Assembly: GCA_014382665.1 (NCBI GenBank) | Contig: JACNJH010000128.1 | Coordinates: 1 to 50,476, forward strand | Source of the DNA: Candidatus Desulfatibia profunda | GTDB lineage: Bacteria > Desulfobacterota > Desulfobacteria > Desulfobacterales > UBA11574 | Reading direction: 5' to 3' | Length of the DNA: 50,476 bases | In this document: positions 1-8,919 of the stretch, one piece after another | Numbering within the stretch: position 1 is the first letter of the stretch | Layout: each line of letters opens with the position of its first letter | Translations under genes and position numbers: made by a program | Notes under the pieces: model-generated | The model's input: the letters and a program-made list of their open reading frames with translations, nothing else | Told to the model about the DNA's origin: nothing | The model's database searches: none

Positions 1-33
1 GTCGATGTGCTCACACTGGCACAAGCAACCTGA
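1..33 (+). CDS. C-terminal tail of an upstream gene (possibly ComF-type phosphoribosyltransferase), partial
   Basis: Frame 1 is open from the window edge and ends at a TGA, giving the residues VDVLTLAQAT. A C-terminal VDVLTLAR-like stretch is common in ComF-family phosphoribosyltransferases, which is the only reason for the suggestion. Ten residues cannot prove the family, and the frame may be open by chance. Confidence 0.3.
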   Translation, partial: VDVLTLAQAT

Positions 34-80
34 ACGCTTGCAGCGTTTCGAATTACAATTAAACTCATCCTAACCCGGAC

Positions 81-97
81 AATCGCCGCAGGCGGGA
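81..97. repeat. Degenerate mini-palindrome of the TCCCGCC-NNN-GGCGGGA type
   Basis: AATCGCC-GCA-GGCGGGA has a perfect right arm and a left arm matching 5 of 7 positions of the 17-bp palindromes at 18524-18540 and 50186-50202. It lies in the noncoding stretch before the heptose gene. It is listed only because of those two better copies. Confidence 0.3.
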
Positions 98-120
98 TAG
101 GCCGTAACCAAAAAGGATTT

Positions 121-185
121 GCCACAAAGGCACGAAGTCACAAAGGATTTTTTATTTTTTCTTGGTGTCTTGGTGTCTTCGTGGC
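121..185. repeat. Dispersed imperfect hairpin repeat, copy 1
   Basis: Left arm GCCACAAAGGCACGAAG (121 onward, 25 bp) and right arm ending TGTCTTCGTGGC at 185 pair at about 20 of 25 positions around an AT-rich loop. The same family occurs at 24306-24374 and, degenerate, at 28484-28570. Sequences of this type are scattered through many deltaproteobacterial genomes. Here it occupies the noncoding gap upstream of the heptose adenylyltransferase gene. Confidence 0.7.
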
Positions 186-254
186 TGGAAACAAATGTTG
201 CCATAAAAGTTTATCATTAAGGGACTAACAGCAGAGTTGAGCAGGGCGCTCGCA

Positions 255-749
255 ATGACGAAAATTTTAGAATTAAAAGATCTTATTCAAAAACTGGACA
301 TGCAGCGCCGGTCCGGAAAACGGGTCGTTTTCACCAACGGATGCTTTGATATTCTGCATGTGGGTCACGTGCGCTATCTGGCGGCTGCAAGGGCCGAAGG
401 GGATGTTTTGGTGGTGGGATTAAATTCCGATGAATCCGTTAGAACCATCAAAGACGAGAGTCGACCGATCGTAAACCAGGATCAGCGGGCGGAAATCCTG
501 GCCGGCTTGTGGTGTGTGGATTATATAACCATTTTTAATGAACCGGATCCTTTAAAGCTGATCACGGCCATTAAACCGGATGTGCTTGTAAAGGGAGCCG
601 ACTGGAAGGAACAGGATATCGTCGGGGCTGAGGTTGTAAAAGCAGGCGGGGGAAAAGTGGCGCGGGTTGCGGTCGTTCCCGGCATTTCAACGTCCATGAT
701 TATCGAGCGGATCGCCAAAAGATATCGATTCAAGGAGCCGTTGGCGTGA
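255..749 (+). CDS. rfaE2: D-glycero-beta-D-manno-heptose 1-phosphate adenylyltransferase (HldE C-terminal type / RfaE2)
   Basis: Transfers AMP from ATP to heptose 1-phosphate, making ADP-heptose for the LPS inner core in the cytoplasm. The 164-residue protein is a stand-alone cytidylyltransferase-like domain: TNGCFDILHVGH at residues 27-38 carries the HxGH nucleotide-binding motif, and ISTSMIIERI near the C-terminus is the second conserved block. The kinase half found in fused HldE proteins is absent, so a separate HldE1/RfaE1 kinase must lie elsewhere. An in-frame TTG at 237 would add six residues; I prefer the ATG at 255 because similarity begins directly after it. The stop overlaps the pgeF GTG start (GTGA), so the two are translationally coupled. 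Confidence 0.88.
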   Translation: MTKILELKDLIQKLDMQRRSGKRVVFTNGCFDILHVGHVRYLAAARAEGDVLVVGLNSDESVRTIKDESRPIVNQDQRAEILAGLWCVDYITIFNEPDPLKLITAIKPDVLVKGADWKEQDIVGAEVVKAGGGKVARVAVVPGISTSMIIERIAKRYRFKEPLA

Positions 750-1591
750 TCTTAAAGCATGTAAATGGTGTTTCATTTTTCCAATTTCCCAAGCTTGCAG
801 GGCTTGCCGATATCCGGCACGCAATTTTTACGAGGCATTCCGGAGACAGCAAAGGATCTTTCCGAAGTTTGAATGTAAGTTACGGTGTGGGGGATGATCG
901 CCGTAACGTAGGGAAAAACAGGGGCATTATTTCACGATGTATCGGTGAAGAAGAGCTTGTTTTTATCAATCAGGTTCACGGGACTTGCGTCCTAATTTTT
1001 GCAAAAGAGAACAAAGACGGCATCCCGGTTGCAGCAGATCATTGGCCTCAAGATTCACTTGGGAAAATTCAACACAGACAAGATGGTGGCGATGAACCTG
1101 ATTCCGGTCGCAGGCTTAGGGGTGATGCCATGGTGACCGATATCCAAAACAAGTTTCTGGCGATGCAGGTGGCCGACTGTCAATCCGTCCTCATGTATGA
1201 TCCTGTCCGGCAGGTAATCGCTAATGTTCATTCGGGTTGGCGCGGCAGTATCAACAATATCATCGGGCGGACCGTCAAGGTAATGGAACAACATTTCGAC
1301 TGCTGCTCCCGTGATATTGTAGCGGGAATCAGTCCGTCTCTCGGACCGTGTTGTGCGCAGTTCATTAATTATCAAAAGGAAATTCCTGCGGCCTTCTGGA
1401 AATACAAGGATGATAGAGATCATTTTGACTTCTGGTCTGTAAGTTGCGACCAGCTTTGCGATGCGGGTGTCCTGGCTGAAAACCTGGATTTAAGTCGGAT
1501 GTGTACAAGGTGTGATACCAACATTTTTTTTTCCTTCCGGGGAGAAGGTACCACCGGGAGGTTTGCAGCCGTCATCGGGTTAGCCGGTTAG
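746..1591 (+). CDS. pgeF: Peptidoglycan editing factor PgeF / multicopper polyphenol oxidase-fold (YfiH, DUF152) protein
   Basis: YfiH/PgeF-family cytoplasmic enzyme. Members show purine nucleoside phosphorylase/adenosine deaminase activity and, in E. coli, remove wrongly built muropeptide precursors. Probable zinc ligands are visible: H78 in NQVHG, C144 in VADCQSVL and H162 in VHSGWRG, followed by GPCC. At 281 aa it is about 30 residues longer than usual, with a polar insert at roughly 85-120. The GTG start overlaps the previous stop by four bases. The last residues (GLAG-stop) are written in the 16-bp tandem repeat that continues downstream, so the natural C-terminus may have been altered by repeat growth. 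Confidence 0.87.
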   Translation: MILKHVNGVSFFQFPKLAGLADIRHAIFTRHSGDSKGSFRSLNVSYGVGDDRRNVGKNRGIISRCIGEEELVFINQVHGTCVLIFAKENKDGIPVAADHWPQDSLGKIQHRQDGGDEPDSGRRLRGDAMVTDIQNKFLAMQVADCQSVLMYDPVRQVIANVHSGWRGSINNIIGRTVKVMEQHFDCCSRDIVAGISPSLGPCCAQFINYQKEIPAAFWKYKDDRDHFDFWSVSCDQLCDAGVLAENLDLSRMCTRCDTNIFFSFRGEGTTGRFAAVIGLAG

Positions 1592-1664
1592 CCGGTTGGC
1601 CCGTTAGCCGGTTGGCCCGTTAGCCGGTTGGGCCGTTAGCCGGTTAGCCCGTTAGCTGGTTGGG
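1577..1664. repeat. Tandem repeat, 16-bp unit, at the end of pgeF
   Basis: Four consecutive 16-bp units related to CCGTTAGCCGGTTGGC lie at 1601-1664, preceded from 1577 by a partly degenerate unit that includes the pgeF stop codon. Further short repeats built on CCGGCAAAC follow at about 1733-1762. I see no gene in the 255 bp between pgeF and pyrK. Confidence 0.85.
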
Positions 1665-1846
1665 CCTGTAAAGACCTCATTCAATTCAGCCGTCGTAGCC
1701 GTAGGCTACTATGGTGAAGTCGGCCCCGAACCGGCAAACCGGCAAACTGGCACACGGGCAAACTTTGTCCATTTTCAGATAGTTGCGGCTTATAAAAACG
1801 TTTTTATCATAATGGGCACAACTTTCAGAACTAAGGAACTAAAGGC

Positions 1847-2644
1847 ATGTTTCAGGAAAACGTTCAGGTTCTGTGGAACGAAAACGTAGGGCTTTCATAT
1901 TACCGCATCGGTTTAACGTGCCACCAGGGATACGCAACAGCCAAACCCGGGCAGTTTATCATGCTGCGCCTTCCCGATCAGATGGTTCCGCTCCTGCGGC
2001 GCCCCTTTTCAATTCACAGGATTATCAACACTGACGGCAGCACAACCGGTCTGGAACTTCTTTATAAGGTGGTCGGAGAAGGAACCAAAAAGCTTTCCAG
2101 ATGCCGACAAGGTGATATTGTAGATATTTTGGGACCGTTAGGGAATGGTTTTTCCTTTTTTGATCGTTATAAACAGATTGCTGTTGTTGCTGGGGGGATT
2201 GGGGTCGCTCCTTTGCTTTTTTTAGTTTCCACCCTGCGAACAAAAGGTGTTGATCTCTCGAAATCTACCGTTTTTATAGGCGGAAGATCAATGCAGGATC
2301 TGTTGTGCCGGGATGATTTCAGCCGCCTGGGGATCAATGTTCGGATTACAACAGACGATGGTAGTGCCGGGGATCAGTGTTTTGTTACGCATCCACTGGA
2401 AATTGCCATGGAAAAGCAGCGGGCGGATATTATTTATGCCTGCGGTCCTCAAGCAATGCTTAAATGCGTCATAGGGATTGCCGAGAAGCATCGCCTACCG
2501 TGCCAGATATCCATAGAAACGATCATGGCCTGCGGCATGGGGGTGTGCCTTGGATGTACTGTTGAGAAAAAGGGCGACCCATTCAAATATATGCATGCCT
2601 GTATGGATGGGCCTGTTTTTGACGCCGGCATCATTAAAATTTAA
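1847..2644 (+). CDS. pyrK: PyrK-like FAD/[2Fe-2S] electron transfer subunit (dihydroorotate dehydrogenase B type)
   Basis: Flavoprotein passing electrons between dihydroorotate dehydrogenase (PyrDB) and NAD+ in pyrimidine synthesis. It has the ferredoxin-reductase fold: RPFS at 52-55 binds FAD, GGIGVAPL at 117-123 contacts the nicotinamide dinucleotide, and C229, C234, C237 and C252 (C-x4-C-x2-C-x14-C) fit the [2Fe-2S] ligands. Length (265 aa) is normal for PyrK. No pyrD neighbour is present; the next genes are the ATP synthase F0 block. Related subunits work with sulfide dehydrogenase or NfnAB, which carry additional signatures I do not see. Family placement is solid; the exact partner is uncertain. 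Confidence 0.82.
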   Translation: MFQENVQVLWNENVGLSYYRIGLTCHQGYATAKPGQFIMLRLPDQMVPLLRRPFSIHRIINTDGSTTGLELLYKVVGEGTKKLSRCRQGDIVDILGPLGNGFSFFDRYKQIAVVAGGIGVAPLLFLVSTLRTKGVDLSKSTVFIGGRSMQDLLCRDDFSRLGINVRITTDDGSAGDQCFVTHPLEIAMEKQRADIIYACGPQAMLKCVIGIAEKHRLPCQISIETIMACGMGVCLGCTVEKKGDPFKYMHACMDGPVFDAGIIKI

Positions 2645-2673
2645 TTGACTTGCTCAAAATCCTGTGTTAGAGG
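2645..2673 (+). promoter_or_regulatory. Candidate sigma70 promoter for the atpZIBE block
   Basis: TTGACT (2645-2650) and TAGAGG (2668-2673) are separated by 17 bp, 60 bp upstream of atpZ and right after the pyrK stop. It fits an independent promoter for the F0 genes. Confidence 0.4.
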
Positions 2674-2733
2674 CATTCATTTTAAAACCGGCCCATTTAG
2701 GGCTTTTTCCTGGTCCCAAAGGCGTTCTTTTCC

Positions 2734-2955
2734 ATGAAAAAAGAAACCTTACGTACCATCAAGGAACTGGCATATTACAGCAGCCTTGGATTGCAGGTGG
2801 CGCTTTCAATTTTTATCGGTTTGGCTGTTGGACTGTACCTTGATCGACGGGTATTTGATACAACACCGTGGCTTACGTTGATTTTTCTCGGGATTGGGAT
2901 TGCAGCAGGATATAGAAATATCGGACTTGCGATAAAAAAAAGCCGAAAGCTTTAA
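2734..2955 (+). CDS. atpZ: AtpZ/AtpI-family small membrane protein of the ATP synthase operon
   Basis: A 73-residue protein with two predicted transmembrane helices (about 17-36 and 44-64) and a polar C-terminus, matching the AtpZ-type 'ATPase gene 1' family. Such proteins sit at the head of F1F0 operons and are thought to help assemble the c-ring or carry Mg2+/Ca2+ with AtpI. The AGYRNIGLAIKK tail is typical. It is 15 bp upstream of atpI and co-oriented with atpB and atpE. Confidence 0.78.
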   Translation: MKKETLRTIKELAYYSSLGLQVALSIFIGLAVGLYLDRRVFDTTPWLTLIFLGIGIAAGYRNIGLAIKKSRKL

Positions 2956-2970
2956 GAGGATATTCATACA

Positions 2971-3357
2971 GTGGAAATTCAGCAGCGTCTTTTGAAATTC
3001 GTTACCCGCGCCAATTGGATTTTGTTATTTGCCGCCAGTATCTTAGGGTTTTCTCTGTTGCCGCCTGATTTTGCCCGGGGAATCCTATTCGGGGGGTTGA
3101 TTGTGACTATAAATTTCCACTTGCTGTCACGGACCCTTAAATATGCCCTTGCGCCTCCCTATCTTTCCTCATTCAGTGCAGTTTTGGCCAAGTATTATCT
3201 TCGCTTCATTGCAAGCGGTTTGATTATATTTGTGCTGATATCAGGCCACCATGTCAATCCTCTAGGACTTTTTATCGGTCTTTCGGTTGTGGTTGTAAGT
3301 ATCATTACGGCAACCATGTGCGAATTAAAACATCATATTTTCAAGGAGGCAACTTAA
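2971..3357 (+). CDS. atpI: ATP synthase protein I (AtpI)
   Basis: A 128-residue integral membrane protein with about four predicted helices, in the position and size expected for AtpI, which assists assembly of the c-ring of the ATP synthase. It starts at GTG behind an AGAGGA Shine-Dalgarno (about 2956-2961). The stop is followed after one base by the GTG of atpB, so the genes are tightly coupled. AtpI proteins are poorly conserved in sequence; the call leans on topology and context. Confidence 0.75.
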   Translation: MEIQQRLLKFVTRANWILLFAASILGFSLLPPDFARGILFGGLIVTINFHLLSRTLKYALAPPYLSSFSAVLAKYYLRFIASGLIIFVLISGHHVNPLGLFIGLSVVVVSIITATMCELKHHIFKEAT

Positions 3358-3358
3358 G

Positions 3359-4048
3359 GTGGAACATCCCTATCTCTTTTTTGTCAAGCTGTTTGAAGCG
3401 ATCGGTCTCGGACACTTTGCCCATGCCTACCCGCATGTCATTTATTCCTGGGTGGTAATGATCATCCTTATTACCCTCGGGGCTCTTGCCGCCAAGAGCG
3501 TGTCGCTGATTCCCTCGAAAGCACAAAACGTTTTTGAAATTCTCATTTCCGGAATGGAAGAATTCATGGTTGAAATCACAGGGGAAGAAGGAAGGTGGCT
3601 CTTTCCTCTCATCGCTACGGTGTTTATTTATATTTTTGCCTCCAATCTGATCGGGCTTGTACCCGGTTTTTTTCCACCGACCGCCAGTCTGAACACGACG
3701 CTTTCGTGTGCGCTGGTTGTGGTCATTTTTACCCACATTATCGGTCTTAAATATCATGGCGCAGGGTATATCAAACATTTCCTGGGGCCGGTATGGTGGA
3801 TGATCCCCATTATCTTCCCCATTGAAGTTATCGGTCATGCCGCCCGTATCCTGTCACTTACATTCCGGCTTTTCGGCAATATGATGGGCCATGAGTTGGT
3901 GTTGGGGATTCTGTTCGCGCTGGCAGGCCTGTTCTTTGCGCCCCTGCCGATTATGGCCCTTGGTATTTTCGTCGCCCTGGTACAGGCTTTTGTGTTCTTT
4001 TTGCTTTCAATCATGTACTTTGCCGGTGCCATGGAACATGCGCACTGA
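3359..4048 (+). CDS. atpB: F0F1 ATP synthase subunit a
   Basis: Membrane stator subunit whose half-channels move H+ or Na+ past the c-ring. The 229-aa polytopic protein contains TFRLFGNMMGHE, including the essential arginine of the a/c interface. The GTG start follows AAGGAGG within the end of atpI. The length is normal for the short bacterial form. Subunits b, delta, alpha, gamma, beta and epsilon are not in this window, so F1 must be encoded in a second locus, an arrangement common in deltaproteobacteria. Confidence 0.93.
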   Translation: MEHPYLFFVKLFEAIGLGHFAHAYPHVIYSWVVMIILITLGALAAKSVSLIPSKAQNVFEILISGMEEFMVEITGEEGRWLFPLIATVFIYIFASNLIGLVPGFFPPTASLNTTLSCALVVVIFTHIIGLKYHGAGYIKHFLGPVWWMIPIIFPIEVIGHAARILSLTFRLFGNMMGHELVLGILFALAGLFFAPLPIMALGIFVALVQAFVFFLLSIMYFAGAMEHAH

Positions 4049-4158
4049 TTAAAACGTTTTCAGCCGATATATCACAGAAAAGAAGCAAGCATTTGTTTGT
4101 TATAGTAATGGGAAAATGGAAGAAGCTAAATAAAATCTAAAAGGAGGTAGAGTAGAGT

Positions 4159-4446
4159 ATGGAAGCACAAGCATTACAATTCTTCATCGCTAGTGTGATT
4201 GCAGCCGGTTTCGGGATTGCGATTGCCGCTTTTGGTTGCGGTATTGGACAGGGTCTTGGTCTGAAATCCGCCGTCGAAGGCATTGCCAGGAATCCCGAGT
4301 CTTCAGGTAAGGTAACGGTTACCATGCTGATCGGTCTGGCGATGATCGAATCGCTGTGTATCTACGCGCTGGTTGTTGCCCTGATTCTTATCTATGCACA
4401 TCCACAGGCAAAGGCCATTGCCGCATTGTTCGGCGCCGGCCACTAA
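4159..4446 (+). CDS. atpE: F0F1 ATP synthase subunit c
   Basis: The 95-residue proteolipid makes the rotating c-ring: two hydrophobic helices joined by the polar loop ARNPE. The ion-binding carboxylate is E64 in helix 2. Around it lie Q31 (GIGQG), S65 and Y69, which coincide with Q32, S66 and Y70 of the Na+-binding Ilyobacter tartaricus ring, while T67 is replaced by L66. The ribosome binding site AAAAGGAGG is strong, and a 110-bp gap to atpB suggests separately boosted translation. A strong terminator follows directly. Confidence 0.94.
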   Translation: MEAQALQFFIASVIAAGFGIAIAAFGCGIGQGLGLKSAVEGIARNPESSGKVTVTMLIGLAMIESLCIYALVVALILIYAHPQAKAIAALFGAGH

Positions 4447-4467
4447 TAATAACAGACCCATATGGAG

Positions 4468-4513
4468 AACAAGACAGGGCTGCCCCCGTAAAAGGGCGCA
4501 GCCCTGTCTTGTT
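4468..4513. terminator. Bidirectional rho-independent terminator between atpE and uvrA
   Basis: A perfect stem of at least 15 bp (ACAAGACAGGGCTGC and its complement) with a loop of about 14 nt separates the convergent genes. It reaches into the uvrA stop codon (4512-4514). T-runs are short on both strands, but the stem is strong and ideally placed. Confidence 0.75.
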
Positions 4514-7334
4514 ATATGGGATATAAGACTTTCTTTAAAAACTGCCCGGTATAAGACTCCTTGACGGCTGCAATTTCTTCAGGGCTTCCGCACCCGACGA
4601 TGCGGCCGCCGTCATCTCCACCTTCGGGGCCGAGATCGATAATATGGTCGGCGGTCTTGATGACGTCCATATTGTGTTCAATTACAATCACCGTATTTTC
4701 TGCTGCCACAAATCGGGTCAGCACATTAAGAAGTTTGCGGATGTCGTCCATGTGCAGACCCGTGGTCGGCTCGTCAAGGATGTAGACGGTCCTCCCCGTA
4801 CTTTTTTTACTCAATTCCCGCGATAGTTTGACGCGCTGAGCTTCGCCGCCGGAAAGCGTCGGGGCCGGTTGACCGATCTGGATGTATCCCAAGCCCACAT
4901 CGACCAGAGTTTGCAGTTTTTGACGAATATTATGGATCTTTGCAAAAAAGTCGAGGGACTGATTTACGGTCATATCAAGAACATCCGCTATGTTCTTTCC
5001 CTTATATTTGATTTCGAGGGTTTCACGGTTGAATCTTTTGCCGCGGCAGACATCGCAGGCAACATAAACATCCGGCAGAAAATGCATCTCTATCCTGATA
5101 ATGCCATCGCCCTTGCAGGCCTCACATCTTCCGCCTTTCACATTGAAGCTGAACCGGCCGGGTTTATAGCCGCGTATACGGGCTTCAGCGGTTCGGGAGA
5201 AGAGTTCTCTGATAAATGTAAAAACACCGGTATACGTTCCGGGATTGCTGCGGGGTGTTCGGCCGATAGGAGACTGGTCAATATGGATGACCTTGTCGAC
5301 ATGCTCGAGCCCCAGTATACGTGTATGGGACCCTGCCGGTATTCTGGCATGATAAAGTCTCTGGGCAAGCAGATTATTAAGCGTTTCCAGAACGAGCGTC
5401 GATTTTCCCGAGCCGGATACGCCGGTGACGCATATGAAACAGCCAAGGGGAAATTCCACGTCGATTTTTTTGAGGTTGTTTTCCGTCGCCCCTTCGATGA
5501 TGAGTTTTTTCCCCTGGCCGCGGCGGCGATTGAGTGGGATTTCTATACGCTTTTTGCCTGAAAGATAGTTGCCGGTTAATGACTGGTCTTGTTCAAGCAG
5601 CGCCTCCGGCGTTCCGGAAAACACCACTTGTCCGCCTTGAACGCCGGCACCGGGCCCCATGTCAATGACATGATCCGAAGATCGTATGGTTTCTTCGTCA
5701 TGCTCTACGACGAGAACCGTGTTGCCAAGATCACGCATTTCCCTTAAGGCATCCAGCAGGCGCCGGTTGTCTCTCTGATGTAGACCGATACTCGGTTCAT
5801 CCAGAACGTAAAGAACTCCGGTTAATTTCGATCCGATTTGGGTTGCAAGACGGATGCGCTGGCTCTCGCCGCCGGAAAGGGTGGCGGCCGACCTGTCAAG
5901 GGTAAGGTAGGAAAGCCCGACATTTTCGAGAAAGCCGAGCCGCTCATTGATTTCTTTCAGGATCCTTTCGGCGATAATCGCTTTTTTGCCGCCAAGATTC
6001 AGTTTGTTAAAAAAAGAACGGGCCTTTGATACCGAAAGTGCGGTGGTTTCGCAGATGGTCAGACCTCCTACTTTTACAGATCGGCTGGCCTTGTTTAACT
6101 TTGTGCCGGCACATTCCGGACAGGGTTGAAAATTCATATAACGTTTGATTTCCTCCCTGGACTGGTAGGATTCCGTCTCCAGATAGCGCCGCTGCAAGTT
6201 GGGGATGAGGCCTTCGAAGTGTTTTTTATATGTATAACGGCGATTGCCGCGTTCAACGTAGAATGTAATGCGTTCATCTCCGGAGCCATATGACAGAACC
6301 TTTTTAAAGTGATCCGGAAGATCCTTATAAAGCGTATAAATGTCGACGCCATAGTGCCCGGTCAGAGCGTCTAAAAATTCAATAAAATGCACGGTGTTTC
6401 TGTTGGCCCATGGTGCCACCGCTCCTTCCCTTAAGGACAGTTCCTGGTTTGGAATGATAAGGTCGGGATCGAACTCGGTGGTTGATCCCAGGCCGTCACA
6501 TTGTGGACATGCTCCCTGCGGGGAGTTGAATGAAAAACTTGCCGGAGTGAAATCGGGATAGCTGATACCGCAGGCGATACATGCTGATTTTTCACTGAAA
6601 AGCACCGGTTCTCGACCCGAGACATCCACGGTGACGAGGCCGTCTGACAGGGACATGGCCAGCTCTAAAGAGTCTGCGAGGCGGTTGTTAATGCTTTCTT
6701 TTACGATCAAACGATCTACAACCACCTCGATGGTATGCTTCTTATTTTTATCAAGCTTGCCGACGTCTTCAATCTCCAGGACGTTTCCGTCTACCCGGAC
6801 CCGGGCAAAGCCTTCCTTCTTGAGCTGCTGGAAATGTTTTTCGTGGGACCCTTTCTGGCCGGTGACAACCGGTGCTAAAATAAGTATCTTGGAGCCTTCG
6901 GACAGAGACATTACCTTGTCGACAATCTGATCCAGAGACTGGGATGTGATCGGTTGGCCGCATTGGTAACAATGGGGTGTGCCGGTCCTGGCAAAAAGGA
7001 GGCGCAGATAGTCATAGATTTCGGTAACGGTTCCCACGGTTGAACGGGGATTGTGGCTGGCTGCTTTTTGTTGGATGGCGATGGCTGGAGACAGACCTTC
7101 GATCAGATCGACATCCGGCTTTTCCATACGCTCCAGAAATTGACGTGCATACGTGGAAAGTGATTCGACATATCGGCGTTGACCTTCGGCATACAGGGTG
7201 TCAAAGGCAAGGGTCGACTTGCCGGAACCGGACAGACCGGTGATAACCACAAGTTTGTTGCGGGGAATTTCGACCTGAATATTTTTCAGGTTGTGCTGTC
7301 TGGCGCCCCGTATAATGATTTTATCCGATTGCAT
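4512..7334 (-). CDS. uvrA: Excinuclease ABC subunit UvrA
   Basis: DNA-damage recognition ATPase of nucleotide excision repair, acting as a dimer that loads UvrB. Full length at 940 aa. Two ABC ATPase units are visible: the first Walker [10 protein letters not shown] at 33-41 and the second [10 protein letters not shown] near residue 640, with LSGGE signatures in both halves. Zinc-binding CxxC pairs occur in the first half (CYQC, CIAC, CPQC) and in the second (CEAC, CDVC). It is transcribed in the same direction as pdxA, with 12 bp between them. No LexA box was recognised upstream. Confidence 0.97.
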   Translation of the reverse strand: MQSDKIIIRGARQHNLKNIQVEIPRNKLVVITGLSGSGKSTLAFDTLYAEGQRRYVESLSTYARQFLERMEKPDVDLIEGLSPAIAIQQKAASHNPRSTVGTVTEIYDYLRLLFARTGTPHCYQCGQPITSQSLDQIVDKVMSLSEGSKILILAPVVTGQKGSHEKHFQQLKKEGFARVRVDGNVLEIEDVGKLDKNKKHTIEVVVDRLIVKESINNRLADSLELAMSLSDGLVTVDVSGREPVLFSEKSACIACGISYPDFTPASFSFNSPQGACPQCDGLGSTTEFDPDLIIPNQELSLREGAVAPWANRNTVHFIEFLDALTGHYGVDIYTLYKDLPDHFKKVLSYGSGDERITFYVERGNRRYTYKKHFEGLIPNLQRRYLETESYQSREEIKRYMNFQPCPECAGTKLNKASRSVKVGGLTICETTALSVSKARSFFNKLNLGGKKAIIAERILKEINERLGFLENVGLSYLTLDRSAATLSGGESQRIRLATQIGSKLTGVLYVLDEPSIGLHQRDNRRLLDALREMRDLGNTVLVVEHDEETIRSSDHVIDMGPGAGVQGGQVVFSGTPEALLEQDQSLTGNYLSGKKRIEIPLNRRRGQGKKLIIEGATENNLKKIDVEFPLGCFICVTGVSGSGKSTLVLETLNNLLAQRLYHARIPAGSHTRILGLEHVDKVIHIDQSPIGRTPRSNPGTYTGVFTFIRELFSRTAEARIRGYKPGRFSFNVKGGRCEACKGDGIIRIEMHFLPDVYVACDVCRGKRFNRETLEIKYKGKNIADVLDMTVNQSLDFFAKIHNIRQKLQTLVDVGLGYIQIGQPAPTLSGGEAQRVKLSRELSKKSTGRTVYILDEPTTGLHMDDIRKLLNVLTRFVAAENTVIVIEHNMDVIKTADHIIDLGPEGGDDGGRIVGCGSPEEIAAVKESYTGQFLKKVLYPI

Positions 7335-7346
7335 GGATCGATGGAA

Positions 7347-8360
7347 TTATTTATTTTCTGCCACACATATTGCCTGTTCTGCGGCCATTGTTATTGCTGC
7401 GATGAGGCTGCCGGGATCCGCGATGCCGCTTCCGGCAATATCATAGGCCGTGCCGTGGTCAACCGAAGTTCTGATGATGGGAAGCCCCAGCGTGGTATTG
7501 ACGCCGTCGGTAAAATGAATCAACTTAAAGGGAATCAACCCCTGGTCGTGATACATGCATACCACTGCGTCGTAAAGGCCTTTTGCCGCGTGATAAAACA
7601 GGGTGTCCGGTGGAAACGGACCGGTAACGTTAAACCCTTCGTTACGGGCCTGAATGACGGCCGGATCAATGATCTTTTTTTCCTCGTCACCGAAAAGGCC
7701 CCCTTCACCTGCATGGGGATTCAATCCGGCCACGGCGATGCGGGGATCTTTACACCCAAAGCGGTCAGACAACGCACGTCCGGTAATTCTTATGGTTTGA
7801 ACGATGCGATCTTTTGAAAGCATCGCCGGAACGCGTTTTAAGGGAATATGTATCGTTACGAGAACGACCCGGAGTCGACTGCCGGCAAGCATCATGGCAA
7901 AAAGATCGCACTTGGTCCGTTCCGCCAGCAGTTCGGTATGGCCACTGTAGCGAAAGCCGGCGATTTGCATGGCCATCTTGTTAATGGGGCAGGTTGTAAT
8001 TGCGGCAATACGAGCTTCGGTGGCCATATCGATTGCAGTCGTTACATAACGTACCATGGCCCTGCTGCTCTCAACGGTTGGCCGGCCCCATAATGTTTTT
8101 TCGGGGTCAAGTTCAGAAAGGTTCAGAACGTCAATTGAGCCACAATTATAGCGCCCGCCGGCGGGGTCCTCGACGGTATTAAGATGAAGCCGGCTTCCGG
8201 TAGATGTTTGGGCAGCGTTCAATATGCGGATATCGCCCAGCACCAAGGGTCGGCAGATGCTATAAATTGAAGGGTGGCTGAGTGCCAAAAGGATAATTTC
8301 CGGGCCGACCCCAACAGGGTCTCCCATGGTAATTCCTATCAACGGTCGAAAATTCGACAT
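7347..8360 (-). CDS. pdxA: 4-hydroxythreonine-4-phosphate dehydrogenase
   Basis: NAD-dependent oxidation of 4-phosphohydroxy-L-threonine in pyridoxal 5'-phosphate synthesis (DXP-dependent route). The 337-aa protein opens with GITMGDPVGVGPEI and carries the metal-binding histidine blocks GHTELLAERT, NPHAGEGGLFGDEE and MYHDQGLIPFK. Length is normal. It lies upstream of uvrA and divergent from dnaA, with a 559-bp AT-rich noncoding region between the two starts. Confidence 0.95.
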   Translation of the reverse strand: MSNFRPLIGITMGDPVGVGPEIILLALSHPSIYSICRPLVLGDIRILNAAQTSTGSRLHLNTVEDPAGGRYNCGSIDVLNLSELDPEKTLWGRPTVESSRAMVRYVTTAIDMATEARIAAITTCPINKMAMQIAGFRYSGHTELLAERTKCDLFAMMLAGSRLRVVLVTIHIPLKRVPAMLSKDRIVQTIRITGRALSDRFGCKDPRIAVAGLNPHAGEGGLFGDEEKKIIDPAVIQARNEGFNVTGPFPPDTLFYHAAKGLYDAVVCMYHDQGLIPFKLIHFTDGVNTTLGLPIIRTSVDHGTAYDIAGSGIADPGSLIAAITMAAEQAICVAENK

Positions 8361-8919
8361 AAGCGCTATAAAATCAATAGTTAAACGGTTAAATTAAAAA
8401 GCCAAATGATTCGATGAAAAGAAATGCTGGCAAAAAAAATATTATACTACAGGTCATAATTTTTTTTTTCAAACAAATTTCTTAAGTTGGTAATCTATTT
8501 TTGGCGCCGGCAGATTGAATATGAAAATAAGAGATAATTAAAGATAAAAAGAGTTTTTCGGAATAAACGTGATTGTAAACATTATGATCATATTGATGGA
8601 TATGCCTAAAATGCTTCAAAAAAAACCTTTGTTCAAAAATGATTGTGTTTAAAAGGAGTTGTCTTTTGGTTGATTGTTAAAAATAATTAAATCAGTAAGA
8701 TAAAGATTGTTAATAACTTATTTAAAACTAGAAGAAAAATCGGATTTATCAGGTTTGACACCAAAGGGCGGATCTCTTAAATTAGGCCCAATCTTTCAGT
8801 GATTTTTCGAATAATCTGAAATAATACTCCGATAACGTTTAAATTCGTAGCTTTTTAGATATTTCCCTCTGAGATAGCAATTAATTATTTTCTGTTTCAA
8901 TTTAAGAGCCTATAGTTCT
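8361..8919. other. AT-rich noncoding region between pdxA and dnaA with four GATTGT direct repeats (possible origin or dnaA control region)
   Basis: The 559 bp contain no credible gene and are strongly AT-rich. GATTGT occurs at 8571, 8641, 8672 and 8705, always on the + strand, in about 140 bp. No E. coli-type TTATCCACA box was seen. The dnaA promoter candidate lies at 8755-8783. Such a region upstream of dnaA could be an origin or an autoregulatory site; neither is proven. Confidence 0.4.
8755..8783 (+). promoter_or_regulatory. Candidate sigma70 promoter of dnaA
   Basis: TTGACA (8755-8760) and TAAATT (8778-8783) are spaced by 17 bp and would leave a leader of about 130 nt before the dnaA ATG. 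The GATTGT repeats end about 45 bp upstream of the -35 box. Confidence 0.5.

Noticed and set aside
4869-5561. 230-aa + strand frame opposite uvrA
   Set aside because: Antisense shadow; uvrA motifs are continuous on the other strand.
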